Positions 1 to 6,365 of a DNA stretch of 6,377 bases are shown here, piece by piece (within the stretch, counting starts at the first letter, position 1; each line of letters begins with the position of its first letter). The DNA comes from an uncultured Lentisphaeria bacterium (GTDB taxonomy: Bacteria > Verrucomicrobiota > Lentisphaeria > Victivallales > UBA1829). The position numbers and the translations under genes were made by a program. The DNA lies in contig CAJKAR010000088.1 in assembly GCA_905197955.1 (NCBI GenBank), forward strand, positions 1 through 6,377, in the 5' to 3' direction. Below the pieces are notes generated by a model. That model was not told the DNA's origin. It searched no databases and saw nothing but the letters and a program-made list of their open reading frames with translations.

Positions 1-39
1 TTTTTTTGACGTTTGCATAATATAGCACAAATCTATTGA

Positions 40-234
40 CGACACAACCTAGAAAACCGCAGCGAAAGGAGCCCCTGCTGGCCGGAAGGAATTTCTGCTC
101 TGAGCGACATGGCATTCCCACACAGTCTCAGAATGAATCAGGTCTGGTTCGACGGCCATGTTTCCGGACTGACTTATTATCAGCATTATCAAACACACCC
201 CTACTTCGGATATACAGGAAAAGGATATAAATAA
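40..234 (+). pseudogene. C-terminal remnant of a prepilin-type H-X9-DG (DUF1559-like) protein
   Basis: The frame starting at 40 is open for 64 codons to TAA at 232-234. From the ATG at 109 it reads MAFPHSLRMNQVWFDGHVSG and continues with an aromatic-rich tail ending GYTGKGYK. The His in FPHS is followed by exactly nine residues and then Asp-Gly in WFDGHV. This is the H-X9-DG signature of the C-terminus of prepilin-type proteins abundant in Lentisphaerae and Planctomycetes, which normally begin with a type IV pilin methylation segment and run to 200 or more residues. Here the frame is closed by TGA at 37-39 and TGA at 7-9, and neither other forward frame continues the protein upstream, so the N-terminal pilin part is absent. 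The ATG at 109 has no well-spaced ribosome site: GGAAGGA at 84-90 lies 18 nt away. The likeliest reading is a gene truncated by deletion or rearrangement. A short independent gene of about 41 codons is the alternative. The left boundary of homology is uncertain (40 to about 109). Confidence 0.6.
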
Positions 235-257
235 TAATTCACTGCGAGGAATCTGTC

Positions 258-1808
258 ATGAGAACAACAACTTTACTGATGATACTGGGCATTGCCGCCA
301 CGGTCAATACCTTTGCCGCTCCCACTCTCCGGCTTTCCGGCACACTTGCACAAAACTCCGAAAATGGAACCGGCTTCCGAACTCTCAACTCCGCCGGGAT
401 CACCAATGATCCGGAAAATGGGAATCTGCTCATCCTGAACGAAGGAAATCTCTACGAACAGGATAAAGACGGTTCCCGCAAAATGGTGCTGAAACTGGTC
501 AACACTCCGGGAGCTCTCTTCAATGACGGCAAAAATGTTTTCATCAAATCCAACCAGGTTGTGACAAGGATCGGCAAAGTCGGAAACAAATGGAAAAAAC
601 TCCATCAGTTTTTCCTGAAGAAACCGTACCGTCACATTGCCATTGCCGACGCGGGTACTTCCGCCGGGTTCGCTGCAAAAGGAAAAATTTTCGCTCTGGA
701 CGGACGGGATGTTCATGCATTCTCCATCGACGGGAAACCGCTCGGAGTCGTACTGACTCTCCCGGAACTTCTGAACAAATGTCCCTATACCACGCTGGCG
801 ATTCTTCCGGGGTCCGGTGACCTGCTTGCGGCAAGCTATTATCCGGATTTGAAATTCTATCGTTTTCAAGCGGATGGGAGCGAATATAAAAAAGACGGCT
901 GGCCGATCAGCGGATGGGTTACGGAGACCGCATTTGCCGAGGGACGGATCTGGGGATTTCACTCTGCCGCAACCGGATATTCCGCCTCCGTCGTCAAACG
1001 GAATGATCTGCCGAAAATCGGAAAAAACGATCTTTATCTTACAGGAATTGCCACAGATGGCAAAAACGGATATTATTTGAATACCAGTCAGGGAATCAAG
1101 CATTATCCTGTGGGAAGTCTCGAAGAAGCGGTCGAACGAATCGGCGGAAGCGGAAATGTGAAAGCGCTTGCTCTGAATGGATCTCAGATTGCAGTCTCCC
1201 TCGGAAACCGGCTGTATGGACTGAACTTGGACGACGCTTGCGATTCGCCGCTCTCCAGCCAGGGCAATGAACCGTGGCGCGTCGGAAACGGCTGGAGCGG
1301 GGAATCCGATGGAATCGTTCCTGACGGCAAGGCGTTTCTGGTTTATGATCGGAAAGGCAAAATTCTCTGGCGTTTCCAGCCGCAGGTACAGGGTGCGGAA
1401 CGCTGGGTCCGCCAGCCGGAAACCTTCCGCGATCTCCGCGACATGGCGGTCCGGGACGGAAAAAAATTCTTCCTCGACGAGGGAAAATTTGCCGGACGAA
1501 ACAATCTGAACCGGATTGATGCCTTTGATCCCGATACCATCGTTGTTGCAGATAAAAACAGCGTTTCGCTGATCGCCAAAGGCCAAGAACAGTGGACAAC
1601 GGCGCTGAAAGAGATCTGCGATATCGCCGTCATCGGATCTTTTGCCGCCGTCGCCACCGGAGATTCCCTGCTCCTGCTGGACCGGAAAGACGGAAAGATT
1701 GTGTTCCAGACCCCGGCCAAACTGGAACATCTCGCCGCAGATGGCAAGTGGCTGATCGGCTCCGATCCGGAAAAAGCCGCCATCCTCCGCTTCAAACTGG
1801 TTCCATAA
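258..1808 (+). CDS. Secreted beta-propeller-like protein, function unknown
   Basis: This 516-residue protein begins with a Sec signal peptide: Arg2, a hydrophobic core at about 6-16, and likely cleavage after Ala20 (TFA/AP). The rest is a chain of short beta-rich units with the rhythm 'DG/NG + hydrophobic strand + turn + strand'. Examples lie near residues 56-72, 90-106, 142-164, 187-207, 267-285, 307-324, 356-373, 399-410, 426-446, 459-485 and 495-513. Several resemble PQQ/NHL-type blades (LVYDRKGKILWRF; LLLLDRKDGKIVF). I infer a single-chain propeller, perhaps 6-8 blades, in the periplasm or outside the cell. No catalytic motif is recognised, so binding or scaffolding is as likely as enzymatic activity. 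The start at 258 is supported by GAGGA at 246-250 (7-nt spacer) and by the signal peptide that follows at once. The next gene begins 21 nt downstream, so the two are probably co-transcribed. No convincing promoter is seen upstream within the window. Confidence 0.75.
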   Translation: MRTTTLLMILGIAATVNTFAAPTLRLSGTLAQNSENGTGFRTLNSAGITNDPENGNLLILNEGNLYEQDKDGSRKMVLKLVNTPGALFNDGKNVFIKSNQVVTRIGKVGNKWKKLHQFFLKKPYRHIAIADAGTSAGFAAKGKIFALDGRDVHAFSIDGKPLGVVLTLPELLNKCPYTTLAILPGSGDLLAASYYPDLKFYRFQADGSEYKKDGWPISGWVTETAFAEGRIWGFHSAATGYSASVVKRNDLPKIGKNDLYLTGIATDGKNGYYLNTSQGIKHYPVGSLEEAVERIGGSGNVKALALNGSQIAVSLGNRLYGLNLDDACDSPLSSQGNEPWRVGNGWSGESDGIVPDGKAFLVYDRKGKILWRFQPQVQGAERWVRQPETFRDLRDMAVRDGKKFFLDEGKFAGRNNLNRIDAFDPDTIVVADKNSVSLIAKGQEQWTTALKEICDIAVIGSFAAVATGDSLLLLDRKDGKIVFQTPAKLEHLAADGKWLIGSDPEKAAILRFKLVP

Positions 1809-1829
1809 AACGGAAAGGAACATTTTCCC

Positions 1830-4721
1830 ATGCTCAAACATTCCACCTCTGTTCTTCTTACACTTCTCTGCATCCTTGCCGCTCACGTCCAGGCCGAAAT
1901 CACACTGACCGGAGAAACGAATGCCCCTGAAACCAGCATGTTCGCCCAGGGGGCAAAGGTGAAACTTTTTTATCATGTCTCCGGACTTCAGCCAAATCAG
2001 GGGAATCTGACACTGGAACTGAATGTTGTGGATGAAAAAGAGAAGAGTCTCAAAAAATTCAGTCTTCCCGTCAAAGCCGATTCCGAGGGTCGATGGTCCG
2101 CAACCGTCGCACCGCCCTGTGAAAGACTCGGTTTTTACAGAGTCTATTCCAAACTCTCCAACGGGATCCTCCTTTCAAAGCTCGCCAGCCGCAAAGCCGG
2201 ATTTCTGACCTATGCCGTCGTCTTCGGAGAAGACCGCTACAAGGAATATCCGATGGAAGAAACTTTCTTCGGCAATCACGGTCCCTCCTTCGGATTTCAT
2301 CGGATGATCGGGCTCCGGTGGGGCTACAAAGGAAAAAACTGGTCCGTCCTGGAACCGAAAAAACCGGGAGAATACGCAAGAAATCCCAAGGCGGATCAGA
2401 TTGACCTGCTGGGAGAACTGCCAAAATGGAAGGAATACTATCAGACCAATCAGAATCCGATCCCGAAATGGATGGAAGATCCCCGGTACAGAATCACCAA
2501 AAACGGGAAATGGGTCCGTTTCACTCCGGAAGGGGAAAAATATTACGCGGAATACCTGAAAACCTTTGCCGCAAATTACGCAAAGCAGATCAAACAGAAT
2601 CAGGCGCGCGCATTGATTCAGATCACCTGGGAACCGCATTTTCCCTGGAACTTCAGCGGAACAGCGGAGGATCTTGTTCAAATCCACAAGAACGCATATC
2701 AGGCAATTCACGCGGGGACGAAAGATGCATGGGTGATCGGGCCGACCGCAGCAGGACTCGATACGCTGGACTGGCACCGGGAACTCTTCGAAGCAGGATT
2801 GCTCAAGTATGTGGATGCCATCTCCATCCATCCCTATTTTGCCTTTCCGCCAGAACAGAACGGAATGGTGGAAAAGGTCCGGGCCTTCAAAGCGCTGATC
2901 CGGAAGTACGCGGGACGCGACCTCGACATTCACGGCAATGAAGCCGGATTCCCCACCCATGAACTGCCTGAACGGGAAATACTCCAGATGCATGGAATCG
3001 TCCGCAGCAATCTGATTCTTCTCGGCGAAGGATTCAAATCGAACATGGTCTTCTACTCTCACGACTACTGGGGCGAACCCGGCTATGGCTATACCTACAA
3101 TCTGAACCCGAAACGGGAGTTCGGAACCGATAAGATCGCACCGAAACCGCTGGTTCCGGCAATCGGTGCCGCGGCGTATTTCCTGAACGGTCACACCAGC
3201 GCAGGCGCGATTGAGTCGCTCGGCGACACCGCCTGGGGATATGCCTATCAGCGCAAAGACGGTTTCACAACCCTAGCCCTCTGGGATTACAGCGGCAACC
3301 CAAGAGAAGTCGAAATTCCTGTGGGCCGCGCGGAAATCGAACTCGGCGACATGATGGGAAATACACGGAAAGTCAAAACCGATGACGGCACCCTGAAATT
3401 GACTCTGACTGAGGATCCCGTTTATGTCATTGACGTCGATCCGGATCTGTGGGGACGCGGAGCAGTCCGTCCCATCGCTCCCGATCAGTCCAAAATCAGC
3501 GCAATTTCCGGCGGGACCGTCACAATTTCCGGAACGCTCCATGCGAAAAAAGTTCCCATGAACGGAACACTTCTGCTCTCCGGGGACCCGAAGTGGAAAC
3601 TGCCGCAGATGAAACAGGAATTCCAAGTGAAAGCCGGGAAAGCCGCCGCGTATTCCTTCCGTCTTGTTCTGCCGAAAAATCTGCCGGAAGGGAATCTGCC
3701 TCTGATGCTGAAATTCGTTTCCGAAGGAAAAAGCATTGCGGCAACGCCTCTTCTGCTCCAGATCAAACCGCCTGTCGCCATCGACGAGGTTCTGCCGGAT
3801 TTCCGCAACGGGAAAAAATGTCTGAAAATCAAAATGCGGGAGCTGAGCGGAAATGACATAGAAGGGAATCTGGAAACCAGAATCGTCGGCAATCCCGATG
3901 GCCGCAAGCGGATGCGCTTCCGGATCAAAGGGGGCGGCTCCGCCGAGATTCTCTGCGTCTATGACGATCTGGACGTCAATCCGCTGAAAAATGACGATCT
4001 GGAACTGACCGTTGCCACGGATTCCGGATTCCGCTTCAAACGAAAAGAGAAAATGAATTTCCTTTCCGCAGTGTATCGGCCCGGCATCCGGATCGACGGA
4101 AACCTCGCCGACTGGAAAGGGGTTCCCGTCTGGCCGTTCGAGCCCGACATGATTCGCGATGAAGCAAAGATTTATCAGGGAAGAAAAGATCTGGATGCCT
4201 CCATCTCCTTTGCCTGGAACGAATCCGGACTGCTGTTTCTGGTCGATGTCCGGGACAACGTCTACTGCCAACCCCATACCGGATGGCAGACCTGGAACGG
4301 AGACAGTCTCCAGATGGGTTTCACCAGAAGGGTCCGCTACAAGGAAACGGCCAATATGCTGCAGGATAAAATGAACGTAGCCTACAGCGAAATCGACTTT
4401 GCATTAACGAAGAACGGTCCTGAAGTCTATCGGACCGTCACATTCGACAACACCCGTTTTCCCATCGCGCAGATCTCTCTGAAAGACGCCCCCCTGAAGG
4501 TTGTGAAAACACTGCAGCCGGATGGCAGTACACGTCTGCAATACGAAATTTCCGTTCCGTGGAAGTTCCTGAACATGCCGTCCGCCCCGGGTGCCGGCAG
4601 CTGCATCGGCTGGAGCATGAGCATCAATGACCGCGATCAGCAGAAAGGTCCGCGCGCATGGCTCGAAGCCTTCCGCCTGAAAAAACCGGAAGATTTCGGA
4701 ATCCTTGTCCTGACAAAGTGA
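1830..4721 (+). CDS. Secreted multi-domain glycoside hydrolase (clan GH-A-like barrel, GH39-like) with C-terminal CBM9-like domain
   Basis: This 963-residue protein has a signal peptide (residues 1-22, cleavage at VQA/EI). An N-terminal beta-sandwich follows (about 23-135), resembling domains that precede catalytic barrels. The barrel runs about 145-450. It shows GLRW with Arg163 (strand 2-like), W171-x-x-L-E-P, TWEPHF with Glu268 as candidate acid/base, DAISIHPYF with His334-Pro-Tyr336 (strand 6-like), and GNEAGF with Glu371 as candidate nucleophile. The two Glu lie 103 residues apart, as expected for retaining clan GH-A enzymes. A beta-sandwich follows (about 455-535, ending VYVIDVDP), then two further Ig-like segments (about 550-745). 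Last is a CBM9/DOMON-like module from about 750 to the end (IDGNLADW, FAWNESGLLFLVDVRDN, WNGDSLQMGF, YEISVPW), which would bind sugar. The substrate cannot be named; GH39, GH5 or an unclassified family are all possible. An AAAGGA site at 1814-1819 lies 10 nt before the ATG. It is the second gene of the unit with the propeller protein and is followed by a strong terminator. Confidence 0.75.
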   Translation: MLKHSTSVLLTLLCILAAHVQAEITLTGETNAPETSMFAQGAKVKLFYHVSGLQPNQGNLTLELNVVDEKEKSLKKFSLPVKADSEGRWSATVAPPCERLGFYRVYSKLSNGILLSKLASRKAGFLTYAVVFGEDRYKEYPMEETFFGNHGPSFGFHRMIGLRWGYKGKNWSVLEPKKPGEYARNPKADQIDLLGELPKWKEYYQTNQNPIPKWMEDPRYRITKNGKWVRFTPEGEKYYAEYLKTFAANYAKQIKQNQARALIQITWEPHFPWNFSGTAEDLVQIHKNAYQAIHAGTKDAWVIGPTAAGLDTLDWHRELFEAGLLKYVDAISIHPYFAFPPEQNGMVEKVRAFKALIRKYAGRDLDIHGNEAGFPTHELPEREILQMHGIVRSNLILLGEGFKSNMVFYSHDYWGEPGYGYTYNLNPKREFGTDKIAPKPLVPAIGAAAYFLNGHTSAGAIESLGDTAWGYAYQRKDGFTTLALWDYSGNPREVEIPVGRAEIELGDMMGNTRKVKTDDGTLKLTLTEDPVYVIDVDPDLWGRGAVRPIAPDQSKISAISGGTVTISGTLHAKKVPMNGTLLLSGDPKWKLPQMKQEFQVKAGKAAAYSFRLVLPKNLPEGNLPLMLKFVSEGKSIAATPLLLQIKPPVAIDEVLPDFRNGKKCLKIKMRELSGNDIEGNLETRIVGNPDGRKRMRFRIKGGGSAEILCVYDDLDVNPLKNDDLELTVATDSGFRFKRKEKMNFLSAVYRPGIRIDGNLADWKGVPVWPFEPDMIRDEAKIYQGRKDLDASISFAWNESGLLFLVDVRDNVYCQPHTGWQTWNGDSLQMGFTRRVRYKETANMLQDKMNVAYSEIDFALTKNGPEVYRTVTFDNTRFPIAQISLKDAPLKVVKTLQPDGSTRLQYEISVPWKFLNMPSAPGAGSCIGWSMSINDRDQQKGPRAWLEAFRLKKPEDFGILVLTK

Positions 4722-4727
4722 ATCCAA

Positions 4728-4763
4728 CAAGTGCCGGGATCATCGCCCGGCACTTGCTTTTTT
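4728..4763 (+). terminator. Rho-independent terminator after the glycosidase gene
   Basis: A perfect 11-bp stem (CAAGTGCCGGG at 4728-4738 with CCCGGCACTTG at 4746-4756) encloses a 7-nt loop. A C and then six Ts (4758-4763) follow. It begins 7 nt after the stop codon of the glycosidase gene and separates the secreted-protein unit from efp. The 3' arm and T-tract are reused as the -35 region of the efp promoter. Confidence 0.92.
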
Positions 4764-4782
4764 CCGGGAAAGATGCTATATT
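4754..4782 (+). promoter_or_regulatory. efp promoter (extended -10), overlapping the preceding terminator
   Basis: TTGCTT at 4754-4759 (weak -35) and TATATT at 4777-4782 (-10) are separated by exactly 17 nt. TGC just before the -10 makes it an extended -10 element, which can compensate for a poor -35. Transcription would start near 4789, giving an AT-rich leader of about 45 nt. That leader carries GAGGT at 4822-4826, 7 nt before the efp ATG. The boxes are seen in the sequence; activity is inferred. The position directly upstream of a highly expressed gene, just after a strong terminator, supports it. Confidence 0.65.
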
Positions 4783-4833
4783 ACAGAGTTTAAATAACGG
4801 AATTTCAAAATTACAACAAACGAGGTTATCTTT

Positions 4834-5409
4834 ATGGAAATGTACAGCGCATCCGATCTGAAAAAAGGACTGAAAATCGAAATCGACGGATATCCGTGGG
4901 TCATCACCGACTTTGATTTCTGCAAACCCGGCAAAGGAACGGCGCTCTATCGCTGCAAACTCAAAAATCTGATGACCGGCGCTTCCATGGACCGTACGTT
5001 CCGTCCCGTTGACAAGGTCGGCAAACCGGACCTCGAAGAGCGCGAAATGCACTTCATCTACGACGAAGGCGACAACTGCGTCTTCTCCGATTCCGAAACC
5101 TATGATGAGGTCCGCATTCCGAAAGAAATCCTCGGCAACAAGGCAAAATTCCTGGTTGAAGATGCTCTCTGCCAGGCAGTCTTCTTCAACGGCAATCCGA
5201 TTGACATCACGCTTCCCACCTGGTACATCGCGGTCATCTCCGAAACCGAACCGGGCGCTCGCGGCGATACGGCTTCCTCCAACGTCATGAAGCCCGCCAA
5301 AATCGAAAACGGTTACGAACTCATGGTTCCCCTCTTCATCAATCAGGGCGACACCATCAAAATCGACACCCGGACTGGCGAATATGCCGAACGCGTCAAC
5401 AAAGCCTGA
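4834..5409 (+). CDS. efp: Translation elongation factor P
   Basis: EF-P binds ribosomes stalled at consecutive prolines, between the P and E sites, and stimulates peptide bond formation. The protein is 191 residues against 188 in E. coli and aligns end to end. The N-terminal KOW-like domain (about 1-64) carries the loop KPGKGTA with Lys34 at the same number as the modified Lys34 of E. coli EF-P. Two OB-fold domains follow, with the conserved C-terminal block GDTASSN...KPA...NGYELMVPLFINQGD and IDTRTGEYAERV (about 143-188). The ATG at 4834 is preferred over the one at 4840 because it has GAGG at 4822-4825 (8-nt spacer) and preserves Lys34 numbering. It has its own promoter and overlaps the downstream epmA by 26 nt. 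The lysine at position 34 together with EpmA next door predicts beta-lysylation, rather than the rhamnosylation seen with Arg32 or the 5-aminopentanol type. Confidence 0.97.
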   Translation: MEMYSASDLKKGLKIEIDGYPWVITDFDFCKPGKGTALYRCKLKNLMTGASMDRTFRPVDKVGKPDLEEREMHFIYDEGDNCVFSDSETYDEVRIPKEILGNKAKFLVEDALCQAVFFNGNPIDITLPTWYIAVISETEPGARGDTASSNVMKPAKIENGYELMVPLFINQGDTIKIDTRTGEYAERVNKA

Positions 5410-6307
5410 GTCTCTCTCTCAGCTGAGCAAGCTTGCAAGGGCATTCGAGTTTCGATCGAATGCCCTTTCTCTTACCCGGGAATATTTCCACAGAAACCGT
5501 TTTCTGGAGGTCGAAACCCCGATCGCCATTCGCGCACCCGCCGCGGAGGAATATATCGAAGCGCCCCAGACAAAGGATGGTCTTTTTCTGCGCTCCTCGC
5601 CGGAACTGGAGATGAAACGTCTGCTTGCGGCGGGAATGGAACGAATTTATGAACTTGCGCCCTGCTTCCGTCTCGGAGAAAACGGACGGCTCCATCGACA
5701 GGAATTCACCATGCTGGAGTGGTACATGGCAGGAGCAAACTATCGAGAACTGCTGGATTTCACTATCGGTCTGATCCGATTCCTTGCAAAAGAAATGAAC
5801 GTACCCGCCGAAATCTGCGATGTCGCCTGCGACTGGGAAATCATTCCCGTCCGCAAGGCATTCCGCGACTTCGCCGGTGCCGATGCCGATCAATGTGCCG
5901 AGGAAGAAGCCCTCTTTGAAACCGTTCTCGTTGAACAGGTGGAACCGAAACTGCCGAAAGATCGTCCTTGTGTCCTCATCGACTATCCGATTCGTTTCGG
6001 AGCGTTTGCTCGTCCGAAACCGGAAGATCCGACTCTGGCGGAACGATGGGAAATTTATATTCATGGTGTTGAAGTGGCAAATGCTTACGGCGAGCTTGTT
6101 GATCCTGTCGAACAGGAGGCTCGTTTCCTCAAATACAACCGCAAACGCCGGGAAAACGGTCTTTCGGAATATCCGGAAGCAACCGAATTCCTGGAAGCGA
6201 TCCGTTACGGCATTCCGAATTCCGCTGGATGTGCTCTTGGTTTCGATCGTATTGTCATGCTTCTCTTCGGAGCTCATTCTCTTGCGGAAGTCACATTTCC
6301 CCGTTGA
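5384..6307 (+). CDS. epmA: EF-P--(R)-beta-lysine ligase (lysyl-tRNA synthetase paralogue)
   Basis: EpmA (GenX/PoxA/YjeA) activates (R)-beta-lysine with ATP and transfers it to Lys34 of EF-P. The protein is 307 residues (E. coli about 325) and consists only of a class II synthetase catalytic core, without the tRNA anticodon-binding domain of LysRS. Visible landmarks are FLEVETP (40-46, motif 1 region), SSPELEMKRLL (71-81), motif 2 FRLGENGRLH...EFTMLEWY (95-114), and the substrate-pocket segment GVEVANAYGEL (228-238) with Glu230, Asn233 and Glu237 at the spacing known from E. coli. Motif 3 is GCALGFDR (282-289). Ala284 stands where LysRS has Gly and EpmA has Ala, which supports EpmA over a lysyl-tRNA synthetase. 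The ATG at 5384 lies inside efp (26-nt overlap) with only a weak ribosome site, suggesting translational coupling. The next in-frame alternative is a CTG at 5423. A terminator-like hairpin lies within codons 18-28. The C-terminus ends EVTFPR, slightly shorter than usual; see the finding on a possible frameshift. Confidence 0.9.
   Translation: MPNASTKPESLSQLSKLARAFEFRSNALSLTREYFHRNRFLEVETPIAIRAPAAEEYIEAPQTKDGLFLRSSPELEMKRLLAAGMERIYELAPCFRLGENGRLHRQEFTMLEWYMAGANYRELLDFTIGLIRFLAKEMNVPAEICDVACDWEIIPVRKAFRDFAGADADQCAEEEALFETVLVEQVEPKLPKDRPCVLIDYPIRFGAFARPKPEDPTLAERWEIYIHGVEVANAYGELVDPVEQEARFLKYNRKRRENGLSEYPEATEFLEAIRYGIPNSAGCALGFDRIVMLLFGAHSLAEVTFPR
5437..5473 (+). promoter_or_regulatory. Terminator-like hairpin inside the 5' end of epmA (candidate efp/epmA attenuator)
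   Basis: A perfect 12-bp inverted repeat (AAGGGCATTCGA at 5437-5448 and TCGAATGCCCTT at 5456-5467) encloses a 7-nt loop. It runs into TTTCTCTT, ending at 5473. It starts 28 nt after the efp stop codon, where an efp terminator would be expected, but within codons 18-28 of epmA. The interrupted T-tract suggests partial rather than complete termination. I infer that it lowers epmA expression relative to efp; ribosomes initiating at 5384 would melt it. It could instead act mainly as a 3'-end stabiliser for efp mRNA. Confidence 0.55.
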
Positions 6308-6320
6308 TCGGCGACTCAAA

Positions 6321-6340
6321 AAAACAGGAGCCGAAGGCTC
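6321..6340 (-). terminator. Possible minus-strand terminator for a convergent gene beyond the window
   Basis: On the minus strand, GAGCC-TTC-GGCTC (a 5-bp stem, 6328-6340 in + coordinates) is followed by CTG. Seven Ts then follow (the A-run at 6318-6324 on the + strand). This is terminator-like but the stem is short. It would serve a gene entering from the right, which cannot be seen here. Confidence 0.35.
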
Positions 6341-6365
6341 GGTGCAGGTCCGTGACCTGCTTCGG
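6331..6365. other. Hairpin with 7-bp inner stem in the region after epmA
   Basis: GCAGGTC at 6344-6350 pairs perfectly with GACCTGC at 6354-6360 across a 3-nt loop. CCGAA at 6331-6335 can also pair with TTCGG at 6361-6365 to extend the structure, with an 8-nt bulge. That outer pairing uses bases of the small 6328-6340 hairpin, so the two folds exclude each other. No T-run follows on the + strand within the window, so it is not a standard terminator for epmA as seen. The last 70 bases contain no gene. Confidence 0.4.

Noticed and set aside
6..41. Promoter-like elements at the left edge: TTGACG at 6-11 and 36-41, CATAAT at 16-21
   Set aside because: No -35/-10 pair has acceptable spacing inside the window. 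A -10 with its -35 just outside, and a T-run as the tail of an upstream terminator (as seen before efp), is possible but cannot be shown.
36..230. A 64-codon + strand frame beginning with TTG near the left edge
   Set aside because: Its translation is Arg/Pro/Ser-rich without any motif, whereas the overlapping frame from 40 carries the H-X9-DG signature and codon use like the neighbouring genes.
226..231. TATAAA as a -10 box for the propeller gene
   Set aside because: No credible -35 lies 16-18 nt upstream, and it sits in the final codons of the H-X9-DG remnant; AT-richness alone is insufficient.
273..1976. A 567-codon open frame on the minus strand opposite the propeller gene
   Set aside because: It has no signal peptide, domain or ribosome site I recognise and its composition (rich in Phe, Cys, Gly, Arg) is typical of the reverse complement of a coding frame. 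The + strand gene has a clear signal peptide and Shine-Dalgarno site.
2175..3194. Long minus-strand frames within the glycosidase gene (also 3273-4277)
   Set aside because: They are shadows of the + strand codon pattern with no recognisable protein features.
5384..6307. Reading the last gene as a truncated lysyl-tRNA synthetase
   Set aside because: Length, absence of an anticodon-binding domain, Ala284 in motif 3, and overlap with efp all favour EpmA.
5396..6319. A 307-codon minus-strand frame lying over epmA
   Set aside because: It is an antisense shadow; the + strand carries all class II synthetase motifs.
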